Origin: Limnospira fusiformis SAG 85.79
GTDB taxonomy: Bacteria; Cyanobacteriota; Cyanobacteriia; Cyanobacteriales; Microcoleaceae
Direction of reading: 5' to 3'
DNA length: 64,000 bases
NCBI RefSeq assembly: GCF_012516315.1
Contig: NZ_CP051185.1
Span: forward strand, 3,973,363-4,037,362
Positions within the stretch are counted from its first letter, which is position 1. The number at the start of each line of letters is the position of its first letter. Under the pieces are notes generated by a model. The model was not told where the DNA came from, ran no database searches, and saw nothing but the letters and a program-made list of their open reading frames with translations. Made by a program: the position numbers and the translations under genes. This document shows positions 54,076-61,751 of the stretch, in pieces.

Positions 54076-55146
54076 TTAAGCCAGAGCCATAACCGAGACC
54101 CTAGCGGCGATTTTTTTTGCGATCGCAGTCAACTCCTGAGCGGAGGCGGAGTCGGGGTGAGAGACCACAATAGGAACCCCAGAATCCCCACCTTGTCGGA
54201 CAGGCATTTCCAGGGGAATAGCGCCCAATAGTGGTACTCCCAAATCATCAGCAGTTTTCTGACCGCCGCCCGTGCCAAAGATATCATATTTGCGATCGGG
54301 GAGATCTGGGGGGACGAAATAGCTCATATTTTCGACAATGCCCAAAATAGACACACCCAACTGTTCAAACATTTTTAAGCCTTTGCGGGAGTCCAACAGA
54401 GAGACTTCTTGGGGAGTAGTAACAATGACCGCCCCAGACATAGGAACAGCTTGTGCGAGGGTTAACTGAGCGTCTCCGGTTCCGGGCGGCATATCGACAA
54501 TGAGATAATCCAACTCACCCCAATACACCTGATAGAGAAACTGTCGGATAATGCCATTTAACATAGGACCGCGCCAAATGACAGGTTGATCGCGGTCAAT
54601 CAGAAAAGCCATGGACACCAACTTAACGCCATAGTTAAAAGCGGGTTCCAAGCGATCGCCTTCGGGAGTTTGCTGAACCATGACCTGAGTATCAGCCAGA
54701 CCCAACATAGTGGGGTCATTGGGGCCATAGATATCAGCATCAATCAAACCGACCTTAGCGCCGGTAGAGGCGAGAGCGACGGCCACATTAACCGCAACGG
54801 TACTTTTACCAACCCCACCCTTACCGCTAGAAATAGCGAAGATATTTTTCACCCCGCTAATTCCCTGACGGTCTGGGAGAGATTTTTGTTGTGGAGTTTC
54901 CGCCGTGACATCTACTTCGACGGTTTCGACTCCGGGAAGCTGTTTAACAGCCTTCTGACAATCTTCGACGATAAACTCGCGCAGAGGACAAGCGGGGGTG
55001 GTCAAAACCAGGGTAAAACGGACATCTCCGCCAGTGATTTTCACATTACGGATCATATTCAATTCCACCAAACTCTTTTGTAGTTCGGGGTCTTGAACGG
55101 GTCTTAAAACTTCCAGTACGGAACTGGCATCTAACTTATCTGGCAT
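54076..55146 (-). CDS. mrp: Mrp/ApbC family P-loop ATPase, iron-sulfur cluster carrier
   Basis: 356 residues. An N-terminal DUF59/MIP18-type domain (about 1-95) is joined to a MinD/Mrp-type ATPase whose Walker A is SSGKGGVGKST (about 107-117). VGLIDADIYGPNDPTMLG and VDMPPGTGDAQLTL follow. The CXXC that ligates a cluster in many Mrp proteins (after NMSYF) is missing here and is replaced by VPPDLPDR, a variant I believe is usual in cyanobacteria. It would deliver Fe-S clusters to apoproteins. The gene is single, upstream of ndhS. Confidence 0.9.
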   Translation of the reverse strand: MPDKLDASSVLEVLRPVQDPELQKSLVELNMIRNVKITGGDVRFTLVLTTPACPLREFIVEDCQKAVKQLPGVETVEVDVTAETPQQKSLPDRQGISGVKNIFAISSGKGGVGKSTVAVNVAVALASTGAKVGLIDADIYGPNDPTMLGLADTQVMVQQTPEGDRLEPAFNYGVKLVSMAFLIDRDQPVIWRGPMLNGIIRQFLYQVYWGELDYLIVDMPPGTGDAQLTLAQAVPMSGAVIVTTPQEVSLLDSRKGLKMFEQLGVSILGIVENMSYFVPPDLPDRKYDIFGTGGGQKTADDLGVPLLGAIPLEMPVRQGGDSGVPIVVSHPDSASAQELTAIAKKIAARVSVMALA

Positions 55147-55394
55147 GATATATGGCTGTTGCTATCTGGTAATACTGCTAATAGCTTAACTGGGAAAGGG
55201 TGTTGTTACTGCTGGTAGTGGCAAATGGTAGTCCCACCGGGCAGATTTCCATAGTTAACTGTTAAGTTATATGGACTTATGGGTTAAACAACTTGACTGA
55301 GGAATCCATAAGCGGGGAAGATGAAATAATTTCGCTTTCTGTGAGTTGGTGGCTCATCAAGTGCGAAAATATTAACATACAAGAGCTTAATTAG

Positions 55395-56441
55395 ATGATG
55401 ACAGTTTCGACGGCTTCTGATACGGCTACAGTTCAATCACCCCCTCCGGCGGACTCGCGGGAGCGCGTGAGTCAGTGGATGAAACAAATTCAGGATGAAA
55501 TCTGCGCCGGATTAGAGAAACTAGATGGGGCGAAAACCTTTGTAGAGGATGCTTGGGAGCGCCCGGAAGGGGGTGGCGGTCGGACTAGGGTGATCCGAGA
55601 AGGTAATGTGTTTGAACAAGGGGGAGTTAACTTTTCGGAGGTTTGGGGCCAGAATTTGCCACCGTCGATTTTAAGCCAGCGTCCAGAGGCGGCGGGTAAT
55701 GGATTTTATGCGACGGGAACTTCGATGGTGTTACATCCCCGTAACCCCTATGTGCCAACTGTTCACCTGAATTATCGCTATTTCGAGGCGGGCCCGGTGT
55801 GGTGGTTTGGTGGGGGTGCGGATTTAACTCCCTACTACCCGTTTGCGGAAGATGCAGCTCACTTCCATAAGACGTTAAAGGAGGCTTGCGATCGCCATCA
55901 TAGCGAATATTACCCGGTGTTTAAACGCTGGTGTGATGAATATTTTCATCTGACACACCGCAATGAAGCCAGGGGAATTGGTGGCATTTTCTTTGATTAC
56001 CAAGGCGGTGAGGGTTTGCTGTATCGTGGGCAGGAGACTGAAAGCGAGGCGGCGACTTATAGCGATCGCATGGGCGCACCGGAATCACGGGACTGGGAGG
56101 GCTTGTTTAGTTTTATCCAAGATTGTGGTAAATCTTTCTTACCCTCATACGGTCCGATTGTAGAGCGCCGTAATTCTATAGAATATGGCGATCGTGAACG
56201 GAACTTCCAGCTTTATCGTCGAGGAAGATATGTAGAATTTAATTTAGTCTACGACCGAGGCACAATTTTCGGGTTGCAAACCAAGGGTCGCACTGAGTCG
56301 ATTCTCATGTCTTTACCTCCTTTGGTAAGATGGGAATATGGTTATCAACCATTAGCGGGTACGCCGGAAGCTGAACTCTATGAGACGTTCTTGAAACCTC
56401 AAGATTGGTCTAACTGGACGGATCCTCAGTCACAGGTCTAG
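55395..56441 (+). CDS. hemF: Oxygen-dependent coproporphyrinogen III oxidase
   Basis: Converts coproporphyrinogen III to protoporphyrinogen IX with O2, in haem and chlorophyll synthesis. The 348 residues hold the conserved [11 protein letters not shown], the [28 protein letters not shown] block and [33 protein letters not shown] follows near the end. Two ATG codons are adjacent at 55395 and 55398; either may be used. It is consistent with the GUN4 gene elsewhere in the window, though they are not linked. Confidence 0.95.
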   Translation: MMTVSTASDTATVQSPPPADSRERVSQWMKQIQDEICAGLEKLDGAKTFVEDAWERPEGGGGRTRVIREGNVFEQGGVNFSEVWGQNLPPSILSQRPEAAGNGFYATGTSMVLHPRNPYVPTVHLNYRYFEAGPVWWFGGGADLTPYYPFAEDAAHFHKTLKEACDRHHSEYYPVFKRWCDEYFHLTHRNEARGIGGIFFDYQGGEGLLYRGQETESEAATYSDRMGAPESRDWEGLFSFIQDCGKSFLPSYGPIVERRNSIEYGDRERNFQLYRRGRYVEFNLVYDRGTIFGLQTKGRTESILMSLPPLVRWEYGYQPLAGTPEAELYETFLKPQDWSNWTDPQSQV

Positions 56442-56907
56442 GTTCAACCGTAAGTCTCATGGGACTTGCTAGGGGGGACTGACTGCCAGATGGAGGGAAA
56501 AGGACAGAAATTGATCTTGATTCAGTCCCCGGACAACAGCGAATCTGATAACTGCAATGGTATTCTTGGTCAAGGGTCAATGCTGTTGCTAGACCCAAGT
56601 TTGGCTGGTATTGGCCTGATGCTGACTAGAACGCGCTTGGTGAACAAAGAGCTGTGGTTGGGAAGGTTTGCGCCTCTGTTGGGGTTATACTTTCTGAGGG
56701 ATGGGGTCTTTGATAGCTCCAAGAACTTTCATTTTCTTTCGGCTTGAGGCTGCCTAGAAAAACCATTATGGTGACTGGGTGAATACTCAGCAGCCAGCAG
56801 GTTACTGTATAAATCACCAAGGAAAATCCCCGTCACAGTTTTGGCGGGGACTGTCACAGTCAAAGAAGCAACCATCGCAAAATCAAGAATTTCAGAGGGG
56901 ACGGTCA
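56442..56907. other. Gap after hemF, no supported gene
   Basis: About 460 bases. A 93-codon frame starting with TTG (56466-56747) has no recognisable family, RBS or domain, so I do not call it a gene. An ATG-started extension of the STAS frame from 56779 adds 43 unlikely residues. The region should hold the STAS-gene promoter. Confidence 0.4.
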
Positions 56908-57270
56908 GTGATTCATATCGATCAAAAGGAACATACGACCCAGGATGGCACTAAGGTCATAGTATTAGCACCAACAGGACGCTTAGATATCACCACCGCC
57001 TGGCAGTTTCGTCTCAAACTGCAAGAATGTATATCTAAGCTGAGTCGTCATGTGGTCGTGAATTTGGGTCAGGTGAACTTTATCGACAGTTCCGGGTTGA
57101 CCTCCCTAGTGGCTGGTATGCGAGATGCTGATAAAGTTAAGGGTAGTTTCCGCATCTGTAATGTTCACCCAGAAGCCAAACTGGTATTTGAAGTGACGAT
57201 GATGGATTCTGTGTTTGAGATTTTTGAGACGGAAAAGGAAGCCTTAGAGGGCGGTGTCAGAGCTAGTTAA
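56908..57270 (+). CDS. STAS-domain anti-sigma factor antagonist
   Basis: About 120 residues from the GTG at 56908, which follows an AGAGGGG by 7 bases. It is a stand-alone STAS domain: VIVLAPTGRLDITTAW, then the phosphoserine signature NFIDSSGLTSLVAGM and VFEIFETEKEAL at the end. It could be the substrate of the RsbW-like kinase at 8036 or another. An earlier ATG at 56779 gives a 163-residue product whose first 43 residues are atypical. Phosphorylation is inferred from the family. Confidence 0.82.
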   Translation: MIHIDQKEHTTQDGTKVIVLAPTGRLDITTAWQFRLKLQECISKLSRHVVVNLGQVNFIDSSGLTSLVAGMRDADKVKGSFRICNVHPEAKLVFEVTMMDSVFEIFETEKEALEGGVRAS

Positions 57271-57303
57271 GGCGGTGAGTTTGAACAAAAATAGCCACGC
57301 ATT

Positions 57304-57332
57304 CCCCCACCTCGCCCAACGGCAGGTGGGGG
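57304..57332. repeat. Left-end hairpin of the IS605-type element
   Basis: CCCCCACCT (57304-57312) pairs with AGGTGGGGG (57324-57332) around an 11-base loop. It shares the arm sequence with the right-end hairpin. Confidence 0.7.
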
Positions 57333-57374
57333 TCAAGGAGCCGCCGATCTGACAAACCTTGGGATAACAAGCGC

Positions 57375-58722
57375 GTGATGGCACAAACCACATCAATCAT
57401 CCGTACAGACCGATGGAATCTTAACCCGACAGCAGCAGCGCGAGTGCTTCTGAGCCAAACGGTTGAGGTCTCCCTAGGTGTCTGTCGGCATTTGATGGGA
57501 ATTCTCTTAACCCATTGGCCGTCTATCGGAGGGTTATCGAGTCAAAAACGGGTTCTAGCCGTTGAGAAACTGATTCACCAAACCGCCAAGAACCCCAACC
57601 CCAAATACTGGCAATTTGACCAGACCTTTTACAAGTTCCCCAGCTACTACCGAAGGGCTGCCATCGTCTTCGCCGCTGGCCAAGTCAGTAGCTACATGAC
57701 CCGATATCGGGAATGGCAATCGGGAACTCGTCAACGTCGGGATGCTAAACCTCCCGTACTCAATCCCAACAGTGGCTGTTATCCGACCCTGTATAAGGGT
57801 CAGTGCTATAAACTCCATGGCTATGACCGCATCGACATCAAGGTATTTAACGGAACTGATTGGGTCTGGACTACCATTGAGATAACCAGCCTACGAGAAC
57901 GGCATACCGTAGATAGTAACAAGCTGCTGTCACCGTCCCTTATCTTCAATGAGCAGAAAAAAGCCTGTCATCTCTCAGTTCCATTTGAGTGTCATCCACC
58001 TCAACGGGAGGGAGAGGGTCGAGTTGTAAGTGTTGACCTGGGTATCAACACCACCGCTACCGTGGCAGTCGTGAATTTTGACGGCACTGTAACCTATCGG
58101 GAGTTTATTCATCCAGCCAGAGACATAGACGAAGTCGCCGCAGCCGCTCGAACCTGCGTCCAGCGGAACGGCGACCGTCGGGATAAGTGGCTGAAATCGG
58201 TATCTAAACGAGCCAGCCAAACGATGGGACATGGCGGAAGTCTCCAGAAAGGCTTCTGCTCTCATACCTACCGCAAATGTCGTAATATCAACCGTCAAAT
58301 TGCGCAGATTGTCTCCAAGCGTATCGTGCAGATTGCCCAACAATTCAATGCCGATGCCATTGTCTTTGAGAACCTGAAAGGATGGAAGGCTAAGGGAGGG
58401 CGCAAACGCTCCTTACTGCGCCAACGCTTTCATGGATGGCTCAAAGGGATGATTCGAGATTTGACCGAGATGAAGTGGCAAGAAATAGGCGGTAAGGTCA
58501 TTGATGTCGTAGCCGCCTATACCTCAAAACTGGCTTATGACGGCAGTGGAGTCGAAAGGGCGAGACTCCAACAACTATGCTCTGGCTAAATTTTCCTCGG
58601 GCAAGCGATACAATGCCGACCTCAATGGGGCGCTCAATATTGCTGCACGAGGTATTCTTCAGCTCACTCGCCGAAAGGACAGTGAGGAACCCTCGATCCA
58701 AAGTTCGAGGGCGATCGCCTAG
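57375..58722 (+). pseudogene. tnpB: Frameshifted tnpB of the IS605/IS1341 type
   Basis: The first frame (57375-58589, 404 codons) carries the RuvC Asp in VVSVDLGINTTATVAVV and the Glu in AIVFENLKGW. It ends with a foreign tail (ERARLQQLCSG) after AAYTSKLAYDGSG. The expected continuation (DSNNYALAKFSSGKRYNADLNGALNIAAR, with the third RuvC Asp) lies in the next frame and ends at TAG 58720-58722. A one-base shift around 58550-58562 therefore truncates the protein before motif III. No CxxC zinc-finger pairs are seen between motifs II and III, so it belongs to a finger-less subgroup. The start may be the GTG at 57375 or the ATG at 57378. Confidence 0.8.
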
Positions 58723-58779
58723 AAGCTGGGCTTGTTTGTGTGACCTGTGGACTAGCACGGTTCCAGGTTAGCACCGACA

Positions 58780-58805
58780 CCCCCACCTGCCTTGGGCGGG
58801 TGGGG
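58780..58805. repeat. Right-end hairpin of the IS605-type element
   Basis: An 11-12 base stem (CCCCACCTGCC/GGCGGGTGGGG) with a TTG loop lies 60 bases after the tnpB remnant. It would be the 3' end of the element and of any omega-RNA. Confidence 0.7.
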
Positions 58806-58985
58806 TGAGCTTCATGTTAGGCAAGAATGGCCGGGGGTTCATCTACGAAGTCCCGGTTGTTGGTGCTAATCATCGCTGATTGCTCTAACTACTATTGACA
58901 GTCTTGGCAAATTTACCGTCTCAGGGGACAATTAGTTTAAGTCCCTCCCGGTCACATAGACGCGGGGCTTTTAGAAATTTTAACC

Positions 58986-59717
58986 GTGAACAATATCCGC
59001 ACTGTTTCAGATACCAAGCGAGCTTTTTACAACATCCATACTCGGCCGATTAACTCTATCTATCGTCGCGTGGTTGAGGAGTTAATGGTGGAAATGCACC
59101 TGTTGTCCGTCAATGTCGATTTTAAATATGACCCCATTTATGCCCTGGGTGTGGTCACGGCCTTCGATCGCTTTATGCAAGGATACATCCCCGAAGCCGA
59201 TAAATTGTCGATTTGGGCGGCTTTGATTATGGCCCAAGAAAGCGACCCTAATCAATATCGGGCTGATGCTACGGCTTTAGAGGCACAAGCGGCGACCCTT
59301 TCTGTGAAAGATTTGACCGAAAGGGCTAAGATAGCTCAGGAAAGTTCCGGGGATGACCCTTTGCAGTCCTGTTTTCATGCGATCGCCAATAACCCTAAAT
59401 TCAAATACTCTCGGCTATTTGCCATTGGTTTATATACTCTCCTAGAAAAAAGCGATGTCACAGCGGCTCAGGACTCGGAAGGGTTAAAAAACATCATTAT
59501 TGATTTTAGTGAGGCTTTAAGGCTACCTAAAGACAAGCTGGAGAAGGATTTAGACCTGTACCGCACCAACCTAGAAAAGGTCGCTCAGGCGCGGTTAATG
59601 GTAGAGGAGATGACCCAAGCTGAACGCAAGAAGCGGGAACAAAGGGCCGCCCAAAGCCAAACTGCCACCTCTGGTAGCAAGAACCCTAGCAAAGATGATC
59701 AGGTGTCTGATTCCTAA
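58986..59717 (+). CDS. thf1: Thf1/Psb29 photosystem II biogenesis protein
   Basis: 243 residues with GTG start. The N-terminal VSDTKRAFYNIHTRPINSIYRRVVEELMVEMHLL segment and the FDRFMQGYIPEADKL motif match Thf1/Psb29. The end forms a coiled coil (EKVAQARLMVEEMTQAERKKREQRA), followed by a disordered tail. The protein helps photosystem II repair and assembly and FtsH protease function at the thylakoid. It is downstream of the tnpB-only element and apparently monocistronic. Confidence 0.93.
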   Translation: MNNIRTVSDTKRAFYNIHTRPINSIYRRVVEELMVEMHLLSVNVDFKYDPIYALGVVTAFDRFMQGYIPEADKLSIWAALIMAQESDPNQYRADATALEAQAATLSVKDLTERAKIAQESSGDDPLQSCFHAIANNPKFKYSRLFAIGLYTLLEKSDVTAAQDSEGLKNIIIDFSEALRLPKDKLEKDLDLYRTNLEKVAQARLMVEEMTQAERKKREQRAAQSQTATSGSKNPSKDDQVSDS

Positions 59718-59784
59718 GCCAGTGGTTATCGGTGGCGATCGCAATAGGTGCATTAGTTAGCACCAACTGAGCGATCGCCTTAAA

Positions 59785-60336
59785 TTAGTTTGGGGTATTA
59801 GTTTCGTGATCCGGTTCGTAGTCTTCCGCGTAGGCTTTCAGTAAACCGCTCATTTGTCCCAATAGAGAACTATCGGATATCTGGCCTAACACTTTTTGAT
59901 TTTGGGCGGCGCGGTCTAAGTTTCGTGCAATAGCCTCTTTCACTTGGCTAGAAATGAGGGCTTGTAGTTCCTCCTTAGCGCGAGACCTCTGATATTGCGC
60001 CCCCTCCTCTGTAGTAGCATACAGTGGGGGTAAGCGGTTGAGAGCATAGGCGGCAATATCCCCCACATCCAAAGACTGCTCGCTTACTTCATCAATTTGG
60101 GCCACTTGAGCGATCGCCTCACTGAGAACTAACTCTTCCATCACATTAATAAACTGCTTGCGGGGTAAAACAACCACTTCCCCCGTCAACAAAGCACCCA
60201 TGAGGCGATCGAGAGCCATATACTCCTCGATGGATAATTCTGAAGCTGTATTACATATCCGCCCTACCTCTGCTTCCATAGATGGTGTCAAATAACCATC
60301 CTGTAAAGCCTGATCAACAATTTTTTCAATACTCAT
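59785..60336 (-). CDS. ComFB-family protein
   Basis: 183 residues. The N-terminal ~60 residues (SIEKIVDQALQDGYLTPSMEAEV) are a conserved cyanobacterial helical segment. Residues ~65-130 match the late-competence ComFB family (INVMEELVLSEAIAQVAQ ... VGDIAAYALNRLPPLYATTEEGAQYQ). ComFB-like proteins in cyanobacteria have been reported as cyclic-di-nucleotide-binding; binding here is untested. The start is preceded by the two-hairpin leader, with AGGAG and the same spacing as at 22945. Confidence 0.82.
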   Translation of the reverse strand: MSIEKIVDQALQDGYLTPSMEAEVGRICNTASELSIEEYMALDRLMGALLTGEVVVLPRKQFINVMEELVLSEAIAQVAQIDEVSEQSLDVGDIAAYALNRLPPLYATTEEGAQYQRSRAKEELQALISSQVKEAIARNLDRAAQNQKVLGQISDSSLLGQMSGLLKAYAEDYEPDHETNTPN

Positions 60337-60384
60337 CGAAACTCCTGGGTCTAAAACCCCGTCCTTCTAGGACGGCTTTACAAA
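60337..60384 (-). promoter_or_regulatory. Two-hairpin 5' leader with embedded RBS (copy 2)
   Basis: On the minus strand the same 48-base block as at 22897-22944: CCGTCCT-AGA-AGGACGG, GGGT-TTTAG-ACCC, AGGAG, TTTCG, then the ATG at 60336. Only four bases differ, three in loops and one just before the ATG. It precedes the ComFB-family gene, which is unrelated to the gene after copy 1. Confidence 0.65.
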
Positions 60385-60739
60385 TTAATTAACTATACGC
60401 CACGAATTGTAGGATAGAAACCGACAATCTTTACGCAGTAGCTTGATAGCCCCGTCTATTTAGGGGCTTAACATCCCGTGAGGGCAGACTTGCATAATGC
60501 AGAAATGTTCGGTAGCAAAGTGGTTTCATCGGCGAGGGGCAAAATGGACATCGAAAAAAAGTAAAGCCTTCGAGCCACCTATAGGGGCGCTTTGACTAGG
60601 CCTGTGAGAACTTTTGGTTCATTCCCGAATCTCCGTTGCGTGATTCGCCCAGAGAATAAAATTAGTTCTACACCAATCAACCACTGATTAACTCAAACTC
60701 CACAAAACTAAATTTTCTAATCACCATCAAGAGAATCAT
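60385..60739. other. Gap with further hairpins, possibly IS605 relic
   Basis: On the plus strand AGCCCCGTCTATTTAGGGGCT (60453-60473) is a strong hairpin. A GAATCTCCGTTGCGTGATTC segment (60627-60646) resembles, from memory, sequences near IS605 right ends in cyanobacteria. No tnpA or tnpB frame is present. The ComFB-gene promoter must lie here. Confidence 0.3.
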
Positions 60740-61654
60740 TTATTCTATACCGTCAAACCGCCAAGGGACTGGATCTACACATTGGCCGTGAACATAAAGA
60801 CCCCAATGAAGGTGTGGTCCCGTAGAGGCCCCCGTTGATCCGATCGCCCCAATGGTCTGGCCTGCTGTCACCATTTGTCCTTCCTGTACATCAATTCGAC
60901 TCAAGTGAAGGAAAATACTGGTAACTCCCTGACCGTGATCAATACCAATAGTGTCACCGTGGATTTCAAATCCTTGGGACTCACGCCCCACCAGAGCCAC
61001 CCGACCCGCTGCTGGTGCTATCACCGGAGAACCCGTCGGAGCGGCATAATCAACCCCTCGATGATAATAGTTTTCGGCGAACTTCCCGTTATAGTATCTT
61101 CGGACTCCATAAATTGTTGTCACCTCACCGGAACTTGGACGCAAAAACGGCCCATTCCAATGTCTTTCGGGGGTAACAATTCGTTTAAATTCATCAACCC
61201 GGTCAAACTCATGGTCTGTACCTCGCCGCCCAGCGCTATCTGGTGGGAGCCAAATTGACTGGGTGGGAAAACGGCGATCGCGCAATTGCACGCTCACATT
61301 ACTCTGTTGGCTACCATTGCTAATCTGAATTGATTTCGCACCCGGTTGGTCTAGGGGAGTCGTCGGAATTAAAGCGCGATAGCGATCGCCACCCAGCGCA
61401 AACAGAGGATAGTTTTTCCCTCCCATTGTCACTGTTGGTTGTGACTCCTGGCTATTGACCCCACTTATCACCACCGAAATAGTATCTCCCAACTGAGGGG
61501 AGGTAGGGCTAACTTGAACTTGAAAGGCTACCGCTGGCTTAGTTACAATCAGCAACACAGCAGCAAGTGCTAAAAACAAGCTGCTGGTCAGTCGTTTGAT
61601 TTGACGGCTTTTTCCGTGAACACCAGTCATCGCGTACTCTGGTAATTGTATCAT
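60740..61654 (-). CDS. M23 (LytM) family metallopeptidase, exported
   Basis: 304 residues. A signal anchor or peptide is at about 22-43 (LTSSLFLALAAVLLIVTKPAVAF). An immunoglobulin-like N-terminal domain follows, then a LytM zinc-peptidase domain with HRGVDYAAPTGSPV, IDHGQGVTSIFLHLS and GPHLHWGL. The zinc ligands His and Asp of HRGVDY and His of HLHWG are present. It would cleave peptidoglycan or anchor division proteins. ATG codons at 61654 and 61630 (MTGVH) are alternative starts. Confidence 0.9.
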   Translation of the reverse strand: MIQLPEYAMTGVHGKSRQIKRLTSSLFLALAAVLLIVTKPAVAFQVQVSPTSPQLGDTISVVISGVNSQESQPTVTMGGKNYPLFALGGDRYRALIPTTPLDQPGAKSIQISNGSQQSNVSVQLRDRRFPTQSIWLPPDSAGRRGTDHEFDRVDEFKRIVTPERHWNGPFLRPSSGEVTTIYGVRRYYNGKFAENYYHRGVDYAAPTGSPVIAPAAGRVALVGRESQGFEIHGDTIGIDHGQGVTSIFLHLSRIDVQEGQMVTAGQTIGAIGSTGASTGPHLHWGLYVHGQCVDPVPWRFDGIE

Positions 61655-61751
61655 TAATCTCTGTTTCTTCTGTTAACTCATCAATTCGGACTTATTTTAA
61701 CCAATCAGATAAATTTTCGAGAGTTTGAGTTTAGTGTTTCTCCGATCTCCT

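Larger units (their letters stand above)
57300..58810 (+). mobile_element. IS605/IS1341-type tnpB-only element
   Basis: A tnpB gene without tnpA is bracketed by GC-rich palindromes. On the left is CCCCCACCT/AGGTGGGGG (57304-57332) and on the right is CCCCCACCTGCC-TTG-GGCGGGTGGGG (58780-58805). These correspond to the subterminal hairpins of IS200/IS605 elements, which a Y1 transposase recognises. Exact ends are not determined. The element separates the STAS gene from psb29. Confidence 0.75.

Noticed and set aside
56466..56747. 93-codon frame after hemF
   Set aside because: TTG start, no RBS, no recognisable domain and unusual composition; probably non-coding.
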